Below are positions 28,276 to 37,256 of a stretch of DNA of 64,000 bases, piece after piece. The stretch is from Paenibacillus gallinarum (GTDB lineage: Bacteria; Bacillota; Bacilli; Paenibacillales; Paenibacillaceae). The DNA is taken from positions 1-64,000 of the forward strand of contig NZ_JACSQL010000010.1 in NCBI RefSeq assembly GCF_014836635.1. The letters run 5' to 3'. The notes under the pieces are model-generated. The model saw only the letters and a list, made by a program, of their open reading frames with translations. It was not told the origin of the DNA and made no database searches. A program made the position numbers and the translations under genes. The stretch's first letter is position 1. Each line of letters opens with the position of its first letter.

Positions 28276-29409
28276 ATGAGAAGAGCTTTTATTAGTCCAA
28301 CGAAATATGTACAAGGTGAAAATGAACTTTTGAATTTAGGATATTTTATTCGGACATTTGGTGACTCTGCGTTACTGATTGCCCATCCAGATGATATCGC
28401 TCGTGTGAAAGAACAACTGAACACAACTTCAGATAAATTTAACGTGACTTTTGTAGAAGGTGGATTCGGCGGAGAATGTACCCGCGAGGAGATCGCTAGA
28501 CTGCAAAAGCTCGCAGAAGAGAAAAAATGTGATTGTACGATTGGCCTTGGCGGAGGGAAAGCCATTGATACAGCGAAGTGTGTAGCTGAAGGTGAAGCAC
28601 TCATTATCGTACCAACGATCGCTGCAACAGACGCACCAACAAGCCATTCCGCTGTACTTTATACCGAGGATGGAGCATTTGATGATTACGCTTACTTCAA
28701 ACAAAGCCCAAGTGTAGTCATGATTGATACTACGATTATTGCGAATGCACCTACTCGTTTCCTAGTTTCTGGAATGGGCGATGCTCTTTCTACTTATTTT
28801 GAAGCGAGAGCAACTGCTAGATCCTACTCTGGTGTGAACGCAGGTCTTCCTTGTGGTGTACTTGACGGCAGTGCACCGAAAGTAGTCGGTACAAAAGCAG
28901 CACTTGCGCTTGCAAAACTATGTTATGAAACACTGCTCGAAGATGGACTGAATGCGAAGGTTGCATGTGACTGCAACTTAGTGACTCCAGCGCTTGAGAA
29001 TATTGTAGAGACGAACATCTTGCTGTCCGGACTTGGTTTTGAAAGTGCAGGTCTTGCAGCAGCCCATGCGATTCATAATGGACTTACTGCACTTGAAGGC
29101 ACACATCATTATTTCCACGGTGAAAAAGTAGCGTTCAGTACCATCGCTCAATTGGTGCTTGAAAATGCTCCGAAAGAAGAGCTGGACGAAGTTCTTGCTT
29201 TCTGTGTATCCATCGGACTTCCGGTATGTCTTGCTGATATCGGCGTTGATACAGTTACAGTGGAAGAACTGAAAGAAGTAGCAAGAAAAGCATGTATTCC
29301 AGAGGAATCGATTCACTCCATGCCATTCCCGGTAACCGAAGAAGCAGTCGTTGCTTCCATCATGGTTGCTGACCAAATTGGACGAGAATATAAACAAAAG
29401 TTAGGGTGA
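28276..29409 (+). CDS. gldA: Glycerol dehydrogenase
   Basis: NAD-dependent, zinc-type iron-alcohol-dehydrogenase-like enzyme oxidising glycerol to dihydroxyacetone. It begins FISPTKYVQGENEL and has the NAD loop GLGGGKAIDTAK. Zinc ligands are Asp in SGMGDALSTYFEAR, His in AAHAIHNGLT and His in HHYFHGEKVAFS. 377 residues. Ribosome site TAGGAGGTAA. It overlaps the upstream part of the dihydroxyacetone kinase unit, so the two enzymes act in sequence. Confidence 0.95.
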   Translation: MRRAFISPTKYVQGENELLNLGYFIRTFGDSALLIAHPDDIARVKEQLNTTSDKFNVTFVEGGFGGECTREEIARLQKLAEEKKCDCTIGLGGGKAIDTAKCVAEGEALIIVPTIAATDAPTSHSAVLYTEDGAFDDYAYFKQSPSVVMIDTTIIANAPTRFLVSGMGDALSTYFEARATARSYSGVNAGLPCGVLDGSAPKVVGTKAALALAKLCYETLLEDGLNAKVACDCNLVTPALENIVETNILLSGLGFESAGLAAAHAIHNGLTALEGTHHYFHGEKVAFSTIAQLVLENAPKEELDEVLAFCVSIGLPVCLADIGVDTVTVEELKEVARKACIPEESIHSMPFPVTEEAVVASIMVADQIGREYKQKLG

Positions 29410-29414
29410 ACGAT

Positions 29415-31172
29415 ATGAAAAAAATAATGAACAAACCAGAAACACTTGTAAGAGAAATGGCTGGCGGTCTTATTCTCGCTCATCCAGAACTTACATTTGA
29501 TTCAAGATATAAAATCATTGCGAAAAAAGAACTTAACCCTAGCAAAGTGACGCTGATCAGCGGCGGAGGAAGCGGTCATGAGCCGGCACATGCAGGTTTT
29601 GTAGGGAAAGGGATGCTTGATGTAGCCGTCTGTGGAGACGTATTTGCTTCTCCATCTCAGATTCAAGTTTACCAAGCGCTTCGTGGGTCACGCAGTGACA
29701 AAGGTACGCTACTTATTATTAAAAACTACAGCGGGGACATCATGAACTTCCGTAATGCTGCCCATCTGGCACGAGAAGACGGAATTACCGTTGACTACGT
29801 AAAAGTAGAAGATGATATCGCAGTGGAAGACAGTCTGTACACAGTAGGTAAGCGAGGTGTTGCAGGTACCGTATTTGTGCATAAGATTGCGGGAGCTGCA
29901 GCAGAACTGGGCAAATCACTGACAGAAGTCAAAGAAGCGGCACAAAAAGCAGCAGACCGTACGAAAAGTATTGGTTTTGCCCTGACTTCTTGTACCGTTC
30001 CAGCCAAAGGAAGCCCTACGTTCCAATTGAACGAGGATGAGATTGAATATGGAGTGGGTATTCATGGTGAGCCAGGGATTCGGCGTGAAAAAGTACTTCC
30101 TGCCGATGAACTCGCTCGCCGAATGGTTGAAGACTTGCTGAAACATATGGATCCAAATGGAGAAGATGAGTATGCTGTTCTCGTTAATGGCTTTGGAGGC
30201 TCACCGCTTCAGGAACTGTATTTGCTGAACAATGCAGTCATGAGAGAGATGAAGGCGAGAGGCAAAAAGGTGATGAAGGTTCTCGTTGGTGACTATATGA
30301 CAAGTATTGATATGGCAGGCGCATCCTTGTCACTGATGCAGCTTGATGAGGAACTAAAGAATCTGCTTGCTGTAGAGTGTGAGACACCGGCGCTTACGAT
30401 GAGAGGACCTCTAACAGAAGTGGTCTATACAGACCAAGTGGAAGAAGTTCAAGCAGATGGCGGTAAGAAAGCATCTTATACCGTAGAAACTTCTGAAGAA
30501 TATTCGAAGGTACAAAACGAGCAGTTCTCTCTCAATAATCTGATCTATTATATCGACAAGATGAGTGAAATCATCATTAAGAATGAGGGACCGTTCTGTG
30601 ATCTCGATTCTCATGCAGGAGACGGTGATTTCGGTACAAGTATCGCAACCGGATTTAAACAACTCAAAAAAGAGTGGGATCACGTACTAGAGAAAAGTTC
30701 CAGCATGTCCGAATTCCTTGATGCATGTTCTCTCATTATTATGGAGAAATGCGGCGGGGCTTCAGGTCCGATCTGGGGATCGGCTTTCCGTGCAGCAAGT
30801 AAAAGTGCAGGCGAGAAAGAAGTTCTTGGGGTACAGGATGTTGCTGATCTGTTGTCTGCCGTAGTGAAGGGAATCCAAGATACAGGTGAAAGATCATTTG
30901 GACGCGGAGCAGTTGTGGGTGACAAGACACTCATTGATGCACTTGTACCTATGGCTGATTCCTGGCAGAAGAGTGCAGATGCAGGAGAAGATATGCAGAC
31001 TGCTTCTAAAAAAGCTGCACAAGCTGCGGTGGAAGGTGCGAAGAAAACCGAAGAAATCGTTGCTCGTATGGGAAGAGCAGGGACGGTCGGAGAACGAAGC
31101 ATTGGATATCCAGATGCGGGAGCTTACGCGATCGGGTTTATTTTCACCGAGTTGTCTGAAGCAATGAAATAA
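29415..31172 (+). CDS. dhaK: Dihydroxyacetone kinase, ATP-dependent, fused DhaK-DhaL
   Basis: 585 residues joining a DhaK domain (about 1-330) and a DhaL domain (about 385-585). DhaK shows ISGGGSGHEPAHAGFVG and the substrate-binding histidine of VGIHGEPGI (about residue 217). DhaL shows DSHAGDGDFGTS for Mg-ATP, GGASGPIWGSAFRAA and GDKTLIDAL. A DhaK-DhaL fusion without PTS parts uses ATP directly, as in the Citrobacter enzyme. The ATG at 29415 follows AGGGTGA by 5 bases. It completes a glycerol to DHA to DHAP route with GldA. Confidence 0.94.
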   Translation: MKKIMNKPETLVREMAGGLILAHPELTFDSRYKIIAKKELNPSKVTLISGGGSGHEPAHAGFVGKGMLDVAVCGDVFASPSQIQVYQALRGSRSDKGTLLIIKNYSGDIMNFRNAAHLAREDGITVDYVKVEDDIAVEDSLYTVGKRGVAGTVFVHKIAGAAAELGKSLTEVKEAAQKAADRTKSIGFALTSCTVPAKGSPTFQLNEDEIEYGVGIHGEPGIRREKVLPADELARRMVEDLLKHMDPNGEDEYAVLVNGFGGSPLQELYLLNNAVMREMKARGKKVMKVLVGDYMTSIDMAGASLSLMQLDEELKNLLAVECETPALTMRGPLTEVVYTDQVEEVQADGGKKASYTVETSEEYSKVQNEQFSLNNLIYYIDKMSEIIIKNEGPFCDLDSHAGDGDFGTSIATGFKQLKKEWDHVLEKSSSMSEFLDACSLIIMEKCGGASGPIWGSAFRAASKSAGEKEVLGVQDVADLLSAVVKGIQDTGERSFGRGAVVGDKTLIDALVPMADSWQKSADAGEDMQTASKKAAQAAVEGAKKTEEIVARMGRAGTVGERSIGYPDAGAYAIGFIFTELSEAMK

Positions 31173-31191
31173 TAACCAATTCTTATCCTAT

Positions 31192-31247
31192 AAAAAAGGC
31201 TGTCTACGTATCGTTTTCTGGCGATACATTAGACAGCCTTTTCTTTT
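31192..31247. terminator. Strong bidirectional terminator
   Basis: AAAAGGCTGTCTA...CGTATCG pairs with CGATAC...TAGACAGCCTTTT, flanked by A and T runs. It separates dhaK from the convergent membrane gene. Confidence 0.92.
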
Positions 31248-31998
31248 ATTTTACCCGTTTACGAACAAAGATCGGATAGATCAAGATAAAAGCAATAAGT
31301 CCGATGATGAGAAATGTAATAGAAGAGAGTTGAATGATGGGAAGGACTTTTCCAAGCATATATCCTAGTAATAGAATCACTACAACGACGATGAGATATT
31401 TGAGCATAGAAGTAAGCTGAAACCCTTTTTTTCTTACAGAGGATTGAACCTCATCGGTTCCATTGTTGAAAGAAAGCAACACTTGAATCAATACAATGGC
31501 TCCGCCTGCAATAAGAGTTAAAGTAAATAAGCTGATTCGGGTATAGGGAGTCGGATCTTGACCGCTCCATTCCGTTACTAATCCGATGAAGCCCATGAGT
31601 ACAAAGACAATCGATATCGCAGACCAAGCAATCAGTAGATTGAATGAAATTCCTCGGGTTTCGCTCTCTGTCGCAGAAGATGAAGCTTCGGCCTTCGTGT
31701 CCTTTGGTGAAGCCCACTCCGAACCGGTTTGTGGTCTGTATTTCTGTTCTAGTTCTTTTATGTATCCTAGCGGATTACCTTCATATATGGAATCAGGTGC
31801 ATCCCCTTTGTTTTGTGCTTCTACAAGGCGCTTAGCAGCATCCAGGAGCAATTCTTCCTGCTTCTGTGCTGGAATACGGGTGTCTCTAACATTCATAGAG
31901 AAAGTCTCATAAAAGGCTAAAGTTCTTTCCTTCATCTGCCCAAGAAAAGTATTCTGGCGATTTCGGAGCAGCATGATTTGTTTGTTGTTCGGTTTCAT
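31246..31998 (-). CDS. DUF1129-like membrane protein
   Basis: 250 residues. The N-terminal ~100 residues are a soluble helical region (MLLRNRQNTFLGQMKERTL ... NPLGYIKELEQKY), like the short domain preceding membrane segments in DUF1129 proteins. Then come four hydrophobic segments: LLIAWSAISIVFVLMGFIGL, LFTLTLIAGGAIVLIQVLL, YLIVVVVILLLGYMLG and ITFLIIGLIAFILIYPIFV. AAGGAGAG precedes the ATG at 31998; a longer frame to 32034 lacks support. No known biochemical function. Confidence 0.72.
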   Translation of the reverse strand: MKPNNKQIMLLRNRQNTFLGQMKERTLAFYETFSMNVRDTRIPAQKQEELLLDAAKRLVEAQNKGDAPDSIYEGNPLGYIKELEQKYRPQTGSEWASPKDTKAEASSSATESETRGISFNLLIAWSAISIVFVLMGFIGLVTEWSGQDPTPYTRISLFTLTLIAGGAIVLIQVLLSFNNGTDEVQSSVRKKGFQLTSMLKYLIVVVVILLLGYMLGKVLPIIQLSSITFLIIGLIAFILIYPIFVRKRVK

Positions 31999-32193
31999 TC
32001 GTGTTCTCTCCTTCGGAGTACAGGCTCTGCTCATAAATTATACGGGACGACACCTTAATTCGCAAAAATGGATACAGAAAAAGGTTTGATTGACTTTTTT
32101 AGCAGGTGGATGCTACACTAATTTTACCTTAATTCATATTAAACCTATCGGATTTAAATAAATAGATATATTTCATTCTTAGGAGGCGTTTTT

Positions 32194-33024
32194 ATGGAAA
32201 GACAAATCGTTATTCGTCATGGTGAGGAAGAACTTGCTGCGACAATTCATTATCCTGTCGTGTCTGAACTGCAAGAAGGAGAACGTCCTTCACGTGTACC
32301 GCTTATTGTTATATGTCACGGCTTTGTAGGCAGCCGGATTGGCGTCGATCGTCTTTTTGTAAAAACGAGCCGGGAACTTGCGGAAGATGGATATTTAGTG
32401 CTCCGTTTTGATTACATTGGTTGCGGTGAAAGCAGCGGAGAGTATGGAGCAGAAGGCCTTGAATCGATGATAAATCAGACACGCACAGTTCTAGACTATG
32501 CAATCCAGTGCTGTGACGTTGATCCTAAGAGAATCACGCTACTTGGACATAGCCTTGGCGGGGCGACAGCGCTGCTTACAGCGGTGAGAGATAAGCGCGT
32601 GAACAGGCTGATCATGTGGTCTGCAGTAGGTTATCCTTTCAATGATATCGTGAAGATTACGGGCCGCAGTACATATGATCAGTCTGTAAAAGAAGGAAGC
32701 GCAGATCATCTCGGTTATAATTTTAGTCCGGTGTTCTTCAATTCGCTGGCTCAGTTTCAGCCGTTTCAGGAGGCTGCTAAATTTACGGGAGACGTACTTA
32801 TTGCGCATGGAACAAGCGATGATACCATTCCGGTCGATTATGCTTTTTTGTATCAGAAAATATTTTGGATGCGTTCTACTGGGCGCTGTGATAAAGATAT
32901 TATTTTTCAGGGGAATCATACATTTTCATCAGGACCAGAACGGGAGCAACTTATCAAACGTACCCGTGCATGGCTTGCTGAACAGAATCGGATAGATGAG
33001 GACTGGCAACACTGGATGATCTAA
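32194..33024 (+). CDS. Alpha/beta hydrolase (feruloyl-esterase-like)
   Basis: 276 residues with the hydrolase core: oxyanion strand VICHGFVGSRIGVDR, FDYIGCGESSGE, nucleophile Ser in LLGHSLGGATAL, Asp in GTSDDTIP and His in GNHTFSS. The architecture matches cytosolic serine hydrolases of the cinnamoyl/feruloyl esterase and dipeptidyl-peptidase-like group. No signal peptide. Ribosome site TAGGAGGCG. The LigB-type dioxygenase gene follows 100 bases later; a link to aromatic compounds is possible but inferred only from adjacency. Confidence 0.85.
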   Translation: MERQIVIRHGEEELAATIHYPVVSELQEGERPSRVPLIVICHGFVGSRIGVDRLFVKTSRELAEDGYLVLRFDYIGCGESSGEYGAEGLESMINQTRTVLDYAIQCCDVDPKRITLLGHSLGGATALLTAVRDKRVNRLIMWSAVGYPFNDIVKITGRSTYDQSVKEGSADHLGYNFSPVFFNSLAQFQPFQEAAKFTGDVLIAHGTSDDTIPVDYAFLYQKIFWMRSTGRCDKDIIFQGNHTFSSGPEREQLIKRTRAWLAEQNRIDEDWQHWMI

Positions 33025-33126
33025 TGAAAAATTATGAAATTAATCCTGAAAATGATTGGAATTCTTACATTCTAGCGTTAAAATAAAGGGGCAACCATTA
33101 TACCTGTGTCTGGAGGCTTGGCAGCG

Positions 33127-33909
33127 ATGACCTTACCTACATTGTTTATAGCTCACGGTTCACCTACCCTTGCGGTGGAGGATAACGAGTATACTGCTTT
33201 CCTTAGAGAACTCGGTACCCGTATGCCGCTTCCCAAAGGCATTGCCGTTTTTTCGGCGCATTTCGATGAGCCGGTGCAGACCGTATCGATGGACGAGCAT
33301 CATTCCACGATGCATGATTTTTATGGTTTTCCTAGCGAGATGTATGAACTGGAATATCCGGCTCAAGGTGATCCTGCATTATCTAGGAGAATATGCGAAA
33401 TTTTCAAGGAAGCGAACCTTCCTGTGAAACCACTTAAAGACAGAGGACTCGATCATGGCGTTTGGGTTATTCTTCGTCATATGTTCCCGGAAGCGAACAT
33501 TCCAGTAGTCGCCTTATCTGTAGATTCACAGCGTTCTTCGGAGGAACAGTATCATATTGGACGTATGCTGGCCCCGCTTCGCGAAGAAGGAATTCTACTG
33601 ATTGGCAGCGGAGGGGTGGTTCATAATTTGAGGAAGCTCAGTCAGCAAGACGAGCCTGAAGGCTGGGCAGTGGAATTTGATGAATGGGTTGCAGAACGTC
33701 TTGAACAGTGGAATCTTAGAGAGCTGTTTGCTTACGAGAGAAAAGCACCTTATGCGGAGGATGCAGTTCCTTCTTATGCTTCAGAGCATTTCGCTCCCTT
33801 GTTCTATGCAATGGGCGCAGCTGATGCAGATCGGAAGGCCGAGAGGAAATTTCAGACCTATCAATATGGCAGTCTCAGCTTGAACTGCTGGCAGTTTGGA
33901 ACAACGTAA
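33127..33909 (+). CDS. Class III extradiol ring-cleavage dioxygenase, LigB/DODA type
   Basis: 260 residues. Metal-site motifs are LFIAHGSPTLA (His), FSAHFDEPVQTVS (His), LDHGVWVILRHMFPEA and SGGVVHNLR (His). This is the bacterial 4,5-DOPA-dioxygenase-like branch (YgiD), whose natural substrates are mostly unknown catechols. The ATG at 33127 has GGAGG 11 bases upstream; a GTG at 33106 would place the ribosome site inside the gene. It ends at a terminator. Confidence 0.9.
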   Translation: MTLPTLFIAHGSPTLAVEDNEYTAFLRELGTRMPLPKGIAVFSAHFDEPVQTVSMDEHHSTMHDFYGFPSEMYELEYPAQGDPALSRRICEIFKEANLPVKPLKDRGLDHGVWVILRHMFPEANIPVVALSVDSQRSSEEQYHIGRMLAPLREEGILLIGSGGVVHNLRKLSQQDEPEGWAVEFDEWVAERLEQWNLRELFAYERKAPYAEDAVPSYASEHFAPLFYAMGAADADRKAERKFQTYQYGSLSLNCWQFGTT

Positions 33910-33929
33910 GTCTATCTTTTATAAAATAA

Positions 33930-33967
33930 AACAAGGCATCCCTGATCAAAAGGGGATGCCTTTCTTG
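33930..33967. terminator. Bidirectional terminator
   Basis: AAGGCATCCC (33933-33942) pairs with GGGATGCCTT (33953-33962), with T-rich flanks on both strands. Confidence 0.88.
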
Positions 33968-33980
33968 TATGTAAGCAGAA

Positions 33981-34193
33981 TTACTTTTTGATCTCGAAGA
34001 ATTCACATTCGTTCCGTCCATGATAAGCCAGGTCACTGACACTAGACTGGATCACGATCGTCTTCTGATCAAACCGAATAATCTGTCCTCCGTTATTGAT
34101 CTGATGATTATCTTGAAATACTCGAATTTGATTCTTGCCGTTCATTGCTTCTTCGAAGTCAGCATCGGTATTCAGGCGGCGATTAACAGCCAT
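33981..34193 (-). CDS. Small hypothetical protein, 70 residues
   Basis: Starts MAVNRRLNTDADFEEAMNG. It contains RVFQDNHQINNGGQIIRFD, which suggests a small beta-sheet protein, and ends FFEIKK. No membrane segment. The ATG at 34193 follows TGGAGGTG by 7 bases; a GTG two codons earlier is also open. I do not recognise the family. It lies between the dioxygenase and doxX genes, with a terminator on each side, so it is its own unit. Confidence 0.65.
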   Translation of the reverse strand: MAVNRRLNTDADFEEAMNGKNQIRVFQDNHQINNGGQIIRFDQKTIVIQSSVSDLAYHGRNECEFFEIKK

Positions 34194-34279
34194 ATACACA
34201 CACCTCCAGGTGGTTAATTATGAAACGATAGACTTTTCTCTACCAGAAATTATAACATAGGCAAAGCGTGTGTAGAGGC

Positions 34280-34314
34280 AAAAAAACAAGCTCCCATTTA
34301 CAGGGAACTTGTTC
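34280..34314 (-). terminator. Terminator of the DoxX gene
   Basis: AACAAGTTCCC / GGGAGCTTGTT with a 7-base loop, followed on the minus strand by seven T. Confidence 0.85.
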
Positions 34315-34372
34315 ATAGAAGATATGATGATTTAAGTGAATCAATTTCATAATAAAGCGAGTAATATTTTGA

Positions 34373-34900
34373 TTAATAATTTTGTTGTGTTTTTATGTGA
34401 ACTGCTTTGTCTTTATTTCTAAATTTACCAAACAGGCCGCGGATGTAAGGAACCACCCAGTTATCAAGACCGATTTTACCTGCGTTAAATCCAGCAACCA
34501 GGATAAACATTTGAAGCAAGATCAGCTGTGCATTCGTGCTTACTGTACCCGAGAAGAGGAAAGCGAAGTTCATGACCATTGCCATCAGTACGGCGAAAGT
34601 AGTGAAACATCCAAGGATAAGACCAAGACCAACAAGGAACTCACCAAGCGGTACAAGAACGTTGAACAGTCCTACATTCGGTAGAGCAAAAGTTTGAAGG
34701 AAGCTTCCCCACCAACCTTGAACCGTTGCGCCCTCACCAGTCGAATTGGTGATCGCATAGCCGATAAAGCCACTTGCATCAAAACCGCCGCTGGTAAGTT
34801 TAGCCCATCCGTGAGTCATCCAATCATAACCGATATAGATACGCAGTACAGTTAGTAACCACATTGCTACTTTATTTTCTCTAATCCATGTTGTAAACAT
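34373..34900 (-). CDS. DoxX family membrane protein
   Basis: 175 residues, four predicted membrane helices (around VAMWLLTVLRIYIGYDWM, LFNVLVPLGEFLVGLGLIL, FAVLMAMVMNFAFLFS and LILLQMFILVAGFNAG) and the DoxX core RIYIGYDWMTHGWAKL. Members are linked to thiosulfate/quinone or redox-stress functions; the exact role here is unknown. The ATG at 34900 has GGAGTGG upstream; an ATG at 34918 has no ribosome site. A Fnr/Rex-like palindrome lies about 150 bases upstream. Confidence 0.87.
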   Translation of the reverse strand: MFTTWIRENKVAMWLLTVLRIYIGYDWMTHGWAKLTSGGFDASGFIGYAITNSTGEGATVQGWWGSFLQTFALPNVGLFNVLVPLGEFLVGLGLILGCFTTFAVLMAMVMNFAFLFSGTVSTNAQLILLQMFILVAGFNAGKIGLDNWVVPYIRGLFGKFRNKDKAVHIKTQQNY

Positions 34901-35046
34901 AGAAACCACTCCATCCATTTTTTATGGTTTATTAAAATATTACCGAGCATCCAAGTTGCGGTTGCTTTATTGCTGAACTGATTTTTTTGCTATAAAAGTG
35001 ATCACTCTTTCGATGTCTTTATATTAAAATAAATTCCACATCATGG

Positions 35047-35064
35047 TTGTGATATTTTTCACAA
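35047..35064. promoter_or_regulatory. Fnr/Rex-type palindrome upstream of doxX
   Basis: TTGTGA-TATTTT-TCACAA is a perfect inverted repeat. It fits both the Bacillus Fnr box (TGTGA-N6-TCACA) and, with one mismatch, the Rex box (TTGTGAA-N4-TTCACAA). It lies in the doxX/lipoprotein divergent region (34901-35209), where I see no gene. Confidence 0.6.
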
Positions 35065-35209
35065 ATAGAAAAAGAATTCATTTACTCCATTTTCAATTCT
35101 CATTATTTCCAAATTTTCAACAAATAGGGACAAAACCCCTACTGGTGTGATTAAATAAATGAGATAACCATGTTCATTAGAGTGGACAAACGGAGGAGGA
35201 AAAATCGGT

Positions 35210-36301
35210 TTGCATAAAAAATGGAGACTTGTGGCGTTATTGATGTTCTTATTGGTTGTGCTTCTAATGACAGCCTGCCGTGCCGAATCATCAAAACTTG
35301 CGGATCCTTCAGCGCTTGAAATGGAAGCACCAACGGAATCAATAGATTCAACAGATCCAACAGATTCGCCCCAAGAGAATCAAGAACAAGACTACGCTTA
35401 TACGGCTCCTTTAACGGGGATGAAAGTAGAAGAACCTGCTGAGAAAAGGCCCGTTGCGGTAATGATTAATAACGCGCCCGCTGCTAGACCCCAATCGGGA
35501 CTAAGCCATGCTGATCAGATCTATGAAGTGCTTGCTGAGGGAGGTATCACCCGGCTGATTGCTATTTTTCAAAGTGAGGGTACGACGGAAACGGTAGGTC
35601 CTATTCGCAGTATTCGCCCTTATCTAATAGAAATTGGAGAAAGCTATGGCAGTATTTTTGCTCATGCCGGAGGAAGTCAGGCAGCCTATTCTATTTTGCA
35701 AAATCAGGGAAAACCTTATCTGGATGAAATTTCGAACGCAGGTCCCTACTATTTCCGAAGTAGTGATCGCAAAGCACCTCATAATTTGTATTCATCGCTG
35801 GATCAGCTGAGAGAAGCTGCTGCGAAACGAGGATATTCGGAAGAGAATAAATCACCTGTATATAGCTATTTAGAAGAAGGAACGCAGGTGGAGGGAGAAG
35901 AAGCTCTCCATTTTGATATTACCTACTTAACTAGCAGTTACGAAGTGAGTTACGATTACGATAAGTCTACGAACACGTATGTAAGAAGTGTAGAGGGAAA
36001 AGAGGATATCGATGCCGATAATGGGGAGAGGCTCGCAGCTTCCAATGTTATCGTATTATCCACAGCCCATAAAGTACTGGATGATGTCGGAAGACTCAGT
36101 GTCGATCTTACATCTGGCGGAGATGCGATGTTATTTCAGCAAGGTAAAGTAATTCACGCGAAATGGTCCAAGCAAGCAGGGGATCTTATTCGTGTGACGA
36201 AAGAAGGAAAGGAACTGCCGCTTGTGCCCGGAAAGACCTTCTTTAGTATTGTGACGAGTGTACCACCGCTTGGTGAGCATGTTATTATTCGTACACCTTA
36301 A
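35210..36301 (+). CDS. DUF3048 lipoprotein (YerB-like)
   Basis: 363 residues. Signal peptide with lipobox LLMTAC, so Cys23 should be lipidated, then a Ser/Thr/Pro/Glu-rich linker to about residue 60. The DUF3048 domain starts YTAPLTGMKVEEPAEKRPVAVMINN and contains PQSGLSHADQIYEVLAEGGITR and GPIRSIRPYLIE. The function of the family is unknown. Start is the TTG at 35210 with CGGAGGAGG 10 bases upstream. Confidence 0.88.
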   Translation: MHKKWRLVALLMFLLVVLLMTACRAESSKLADPSALEMEAPTESIDSTDPTDSPQENQEQDYAYTAPLTGMKVEEPAEKRPVAVMINNAPAARPQSGLSHADQIYEVLAEGGITRLIAIFQSEGTTETVGPIRSIRPYLIEIGESYGSIFAHAGGSQAAYSILQNQGKPYLDEISNAGPYYFRSSDRKAPHNLYSSLDQLREAAAKRGYSEENKSPVYSYLEEGTQVEGEEALHFDITYLTSSYEVSYDYDKSTNTYVRSVEGKEDIDADNGERLAASNVIVLSTAHKVLDDVGRLSVDLTSGGDAMLFQQGKVIHAKWSKQAGDLIRVTKEGKELPLVPGKTFFSIVTSVPPLGEHVIIRTP

Positions 36302-36346
36302 TAAAAGTGAAATCATAAAGTTTGCTCATATCATATGTCTATTGAA

Positions 36347-36396
36347 AAGCTAACTACCTTAGGTCCTGACCGATCAAAGAGCGTTAGCTTATTTTG
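36347..36396 (+). terminator. Terminator after the DUF3048 gene
   Basis: AAGCTAAC (36347-36354) pairs with GTTAGCTT (36383-36390), followed by ATTTTG. Confidence 0.7.
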
Positions 36397-36551
36397 TTAT
36401 AGAGTGAGGACAAAGTTAATAGAAGCAAGACAATGATAAGCGTTATAAACAGTATTTGGATAATATGTGTCGGCACTGGTCAGTCTATGTCAAAAGATGA
36501 AAAATTCTATTGTAAAAATCGTTCGTTTTTTATGTAAACACAATGAAAAGT

Positions 36552-36566
36552 GTGATAAGATATCAC
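36552..36566. promoter_or_regulatory. Inverted repeat upstream of the DUF47-Pit operon
   Basis: GTGATA-AGA-TATCAC is a perfect 6-3-6 palindrome, 58 bases before the DUF47 start. It could be an operator; no known regulator is recognised. The rest of 36397-36624 shows no gene. Confidence 0.4.
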
Positions 36567-36624
36567 TTGTTGTCATTTCTTTTCATTAAATTTCACGCAA
36601 TCTTTCTGTGAAGGGGATATAAAA

Positions 36625-37242
36625 ATGGCTTTTAAGAAGAAAAAAGATATTTTTTTCGAGTCACTCGAAAATATGGCAAATACCGTTGTACAAGCTGCAG
36701 ACTACTTTGCACAGAACACCGGCGATCTAAGTAACATGGTTGAGTTCACTGACCAAATGAAGAAGTACGAGACCGAGTGCGACAACTATACGCATACGAT
36801 CATCAAAGAGCTTAACAAAACGTTTATCACGCCGATTGAACGTGATGATATTATGGCTCTGGCGACAACACTTGACGATGTACTGGATGGACTTGAAGCA
36901 ACGGCTTCCCGTTTCTATATGTACGATCTGAAAGAAGCGGACGAGTATATCATTCAGTTCTCCGAAATTCTTCGTGAATCTGCTTATGAAATTCAGAAGG
37001 CAGTTCACCTCTTATCACAGAAAAAATTGCTCGCTATCCGTGAGTATACGATTCGCCTGAATGATCTGGAGAATCAAGGAGACGAGCTTCTTCGTATCTG
37101 TACTAAAAACTTGTTTGCTTCCGTACAGGACCCAATCGAGCTGATTAAGCGTAAAGAAATCTACGAGCGCCTTGAGGCAACTACAGATTCTTGTGAACAT
37201 GTAGCTAACTGTCTTGAGTCCATCATTATGCGGAATTCATAA
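36625..37242 (+). CDS. DUF47 (PhoU-like) phosphate transport accessory protein
   Basis: 205 residues, all-helical and charged: FKKKKDIFFESLENMANT at the N-terminus and the EMTKYETECDNYTH-like segment with acidic metal-binding helices (DDVLDGLEATASRFYMYDL). DUF47 proteins are encoded with Pit transporters and are thought to modulate them. GAAGGGGAT precedes the ATG; pit begins 14 bases after the stop, so the pair is co-transcribed (like ykaA-pit of Bacillus). Confidence 0.92.
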   Translation: MAFKKKKDIFFESLENMANTVVQAADYFAQNTGDLSNMVEFTDQMKKYETECDNYTHTIIKELNKTFITPIERDDIMALATTLDDVLDGLEATASRFYMYDLKEADEYIIQFSEILRESAYEIQKAVHLLSQKKLLAIREYTIRLNDLENQGDELLRICTKNLFASVQDPIELIKRKEIYERLEATTDSCEHVANCLESIIMRNS

Positions 37243-37256
37243 GGAGTATGTGAGAT

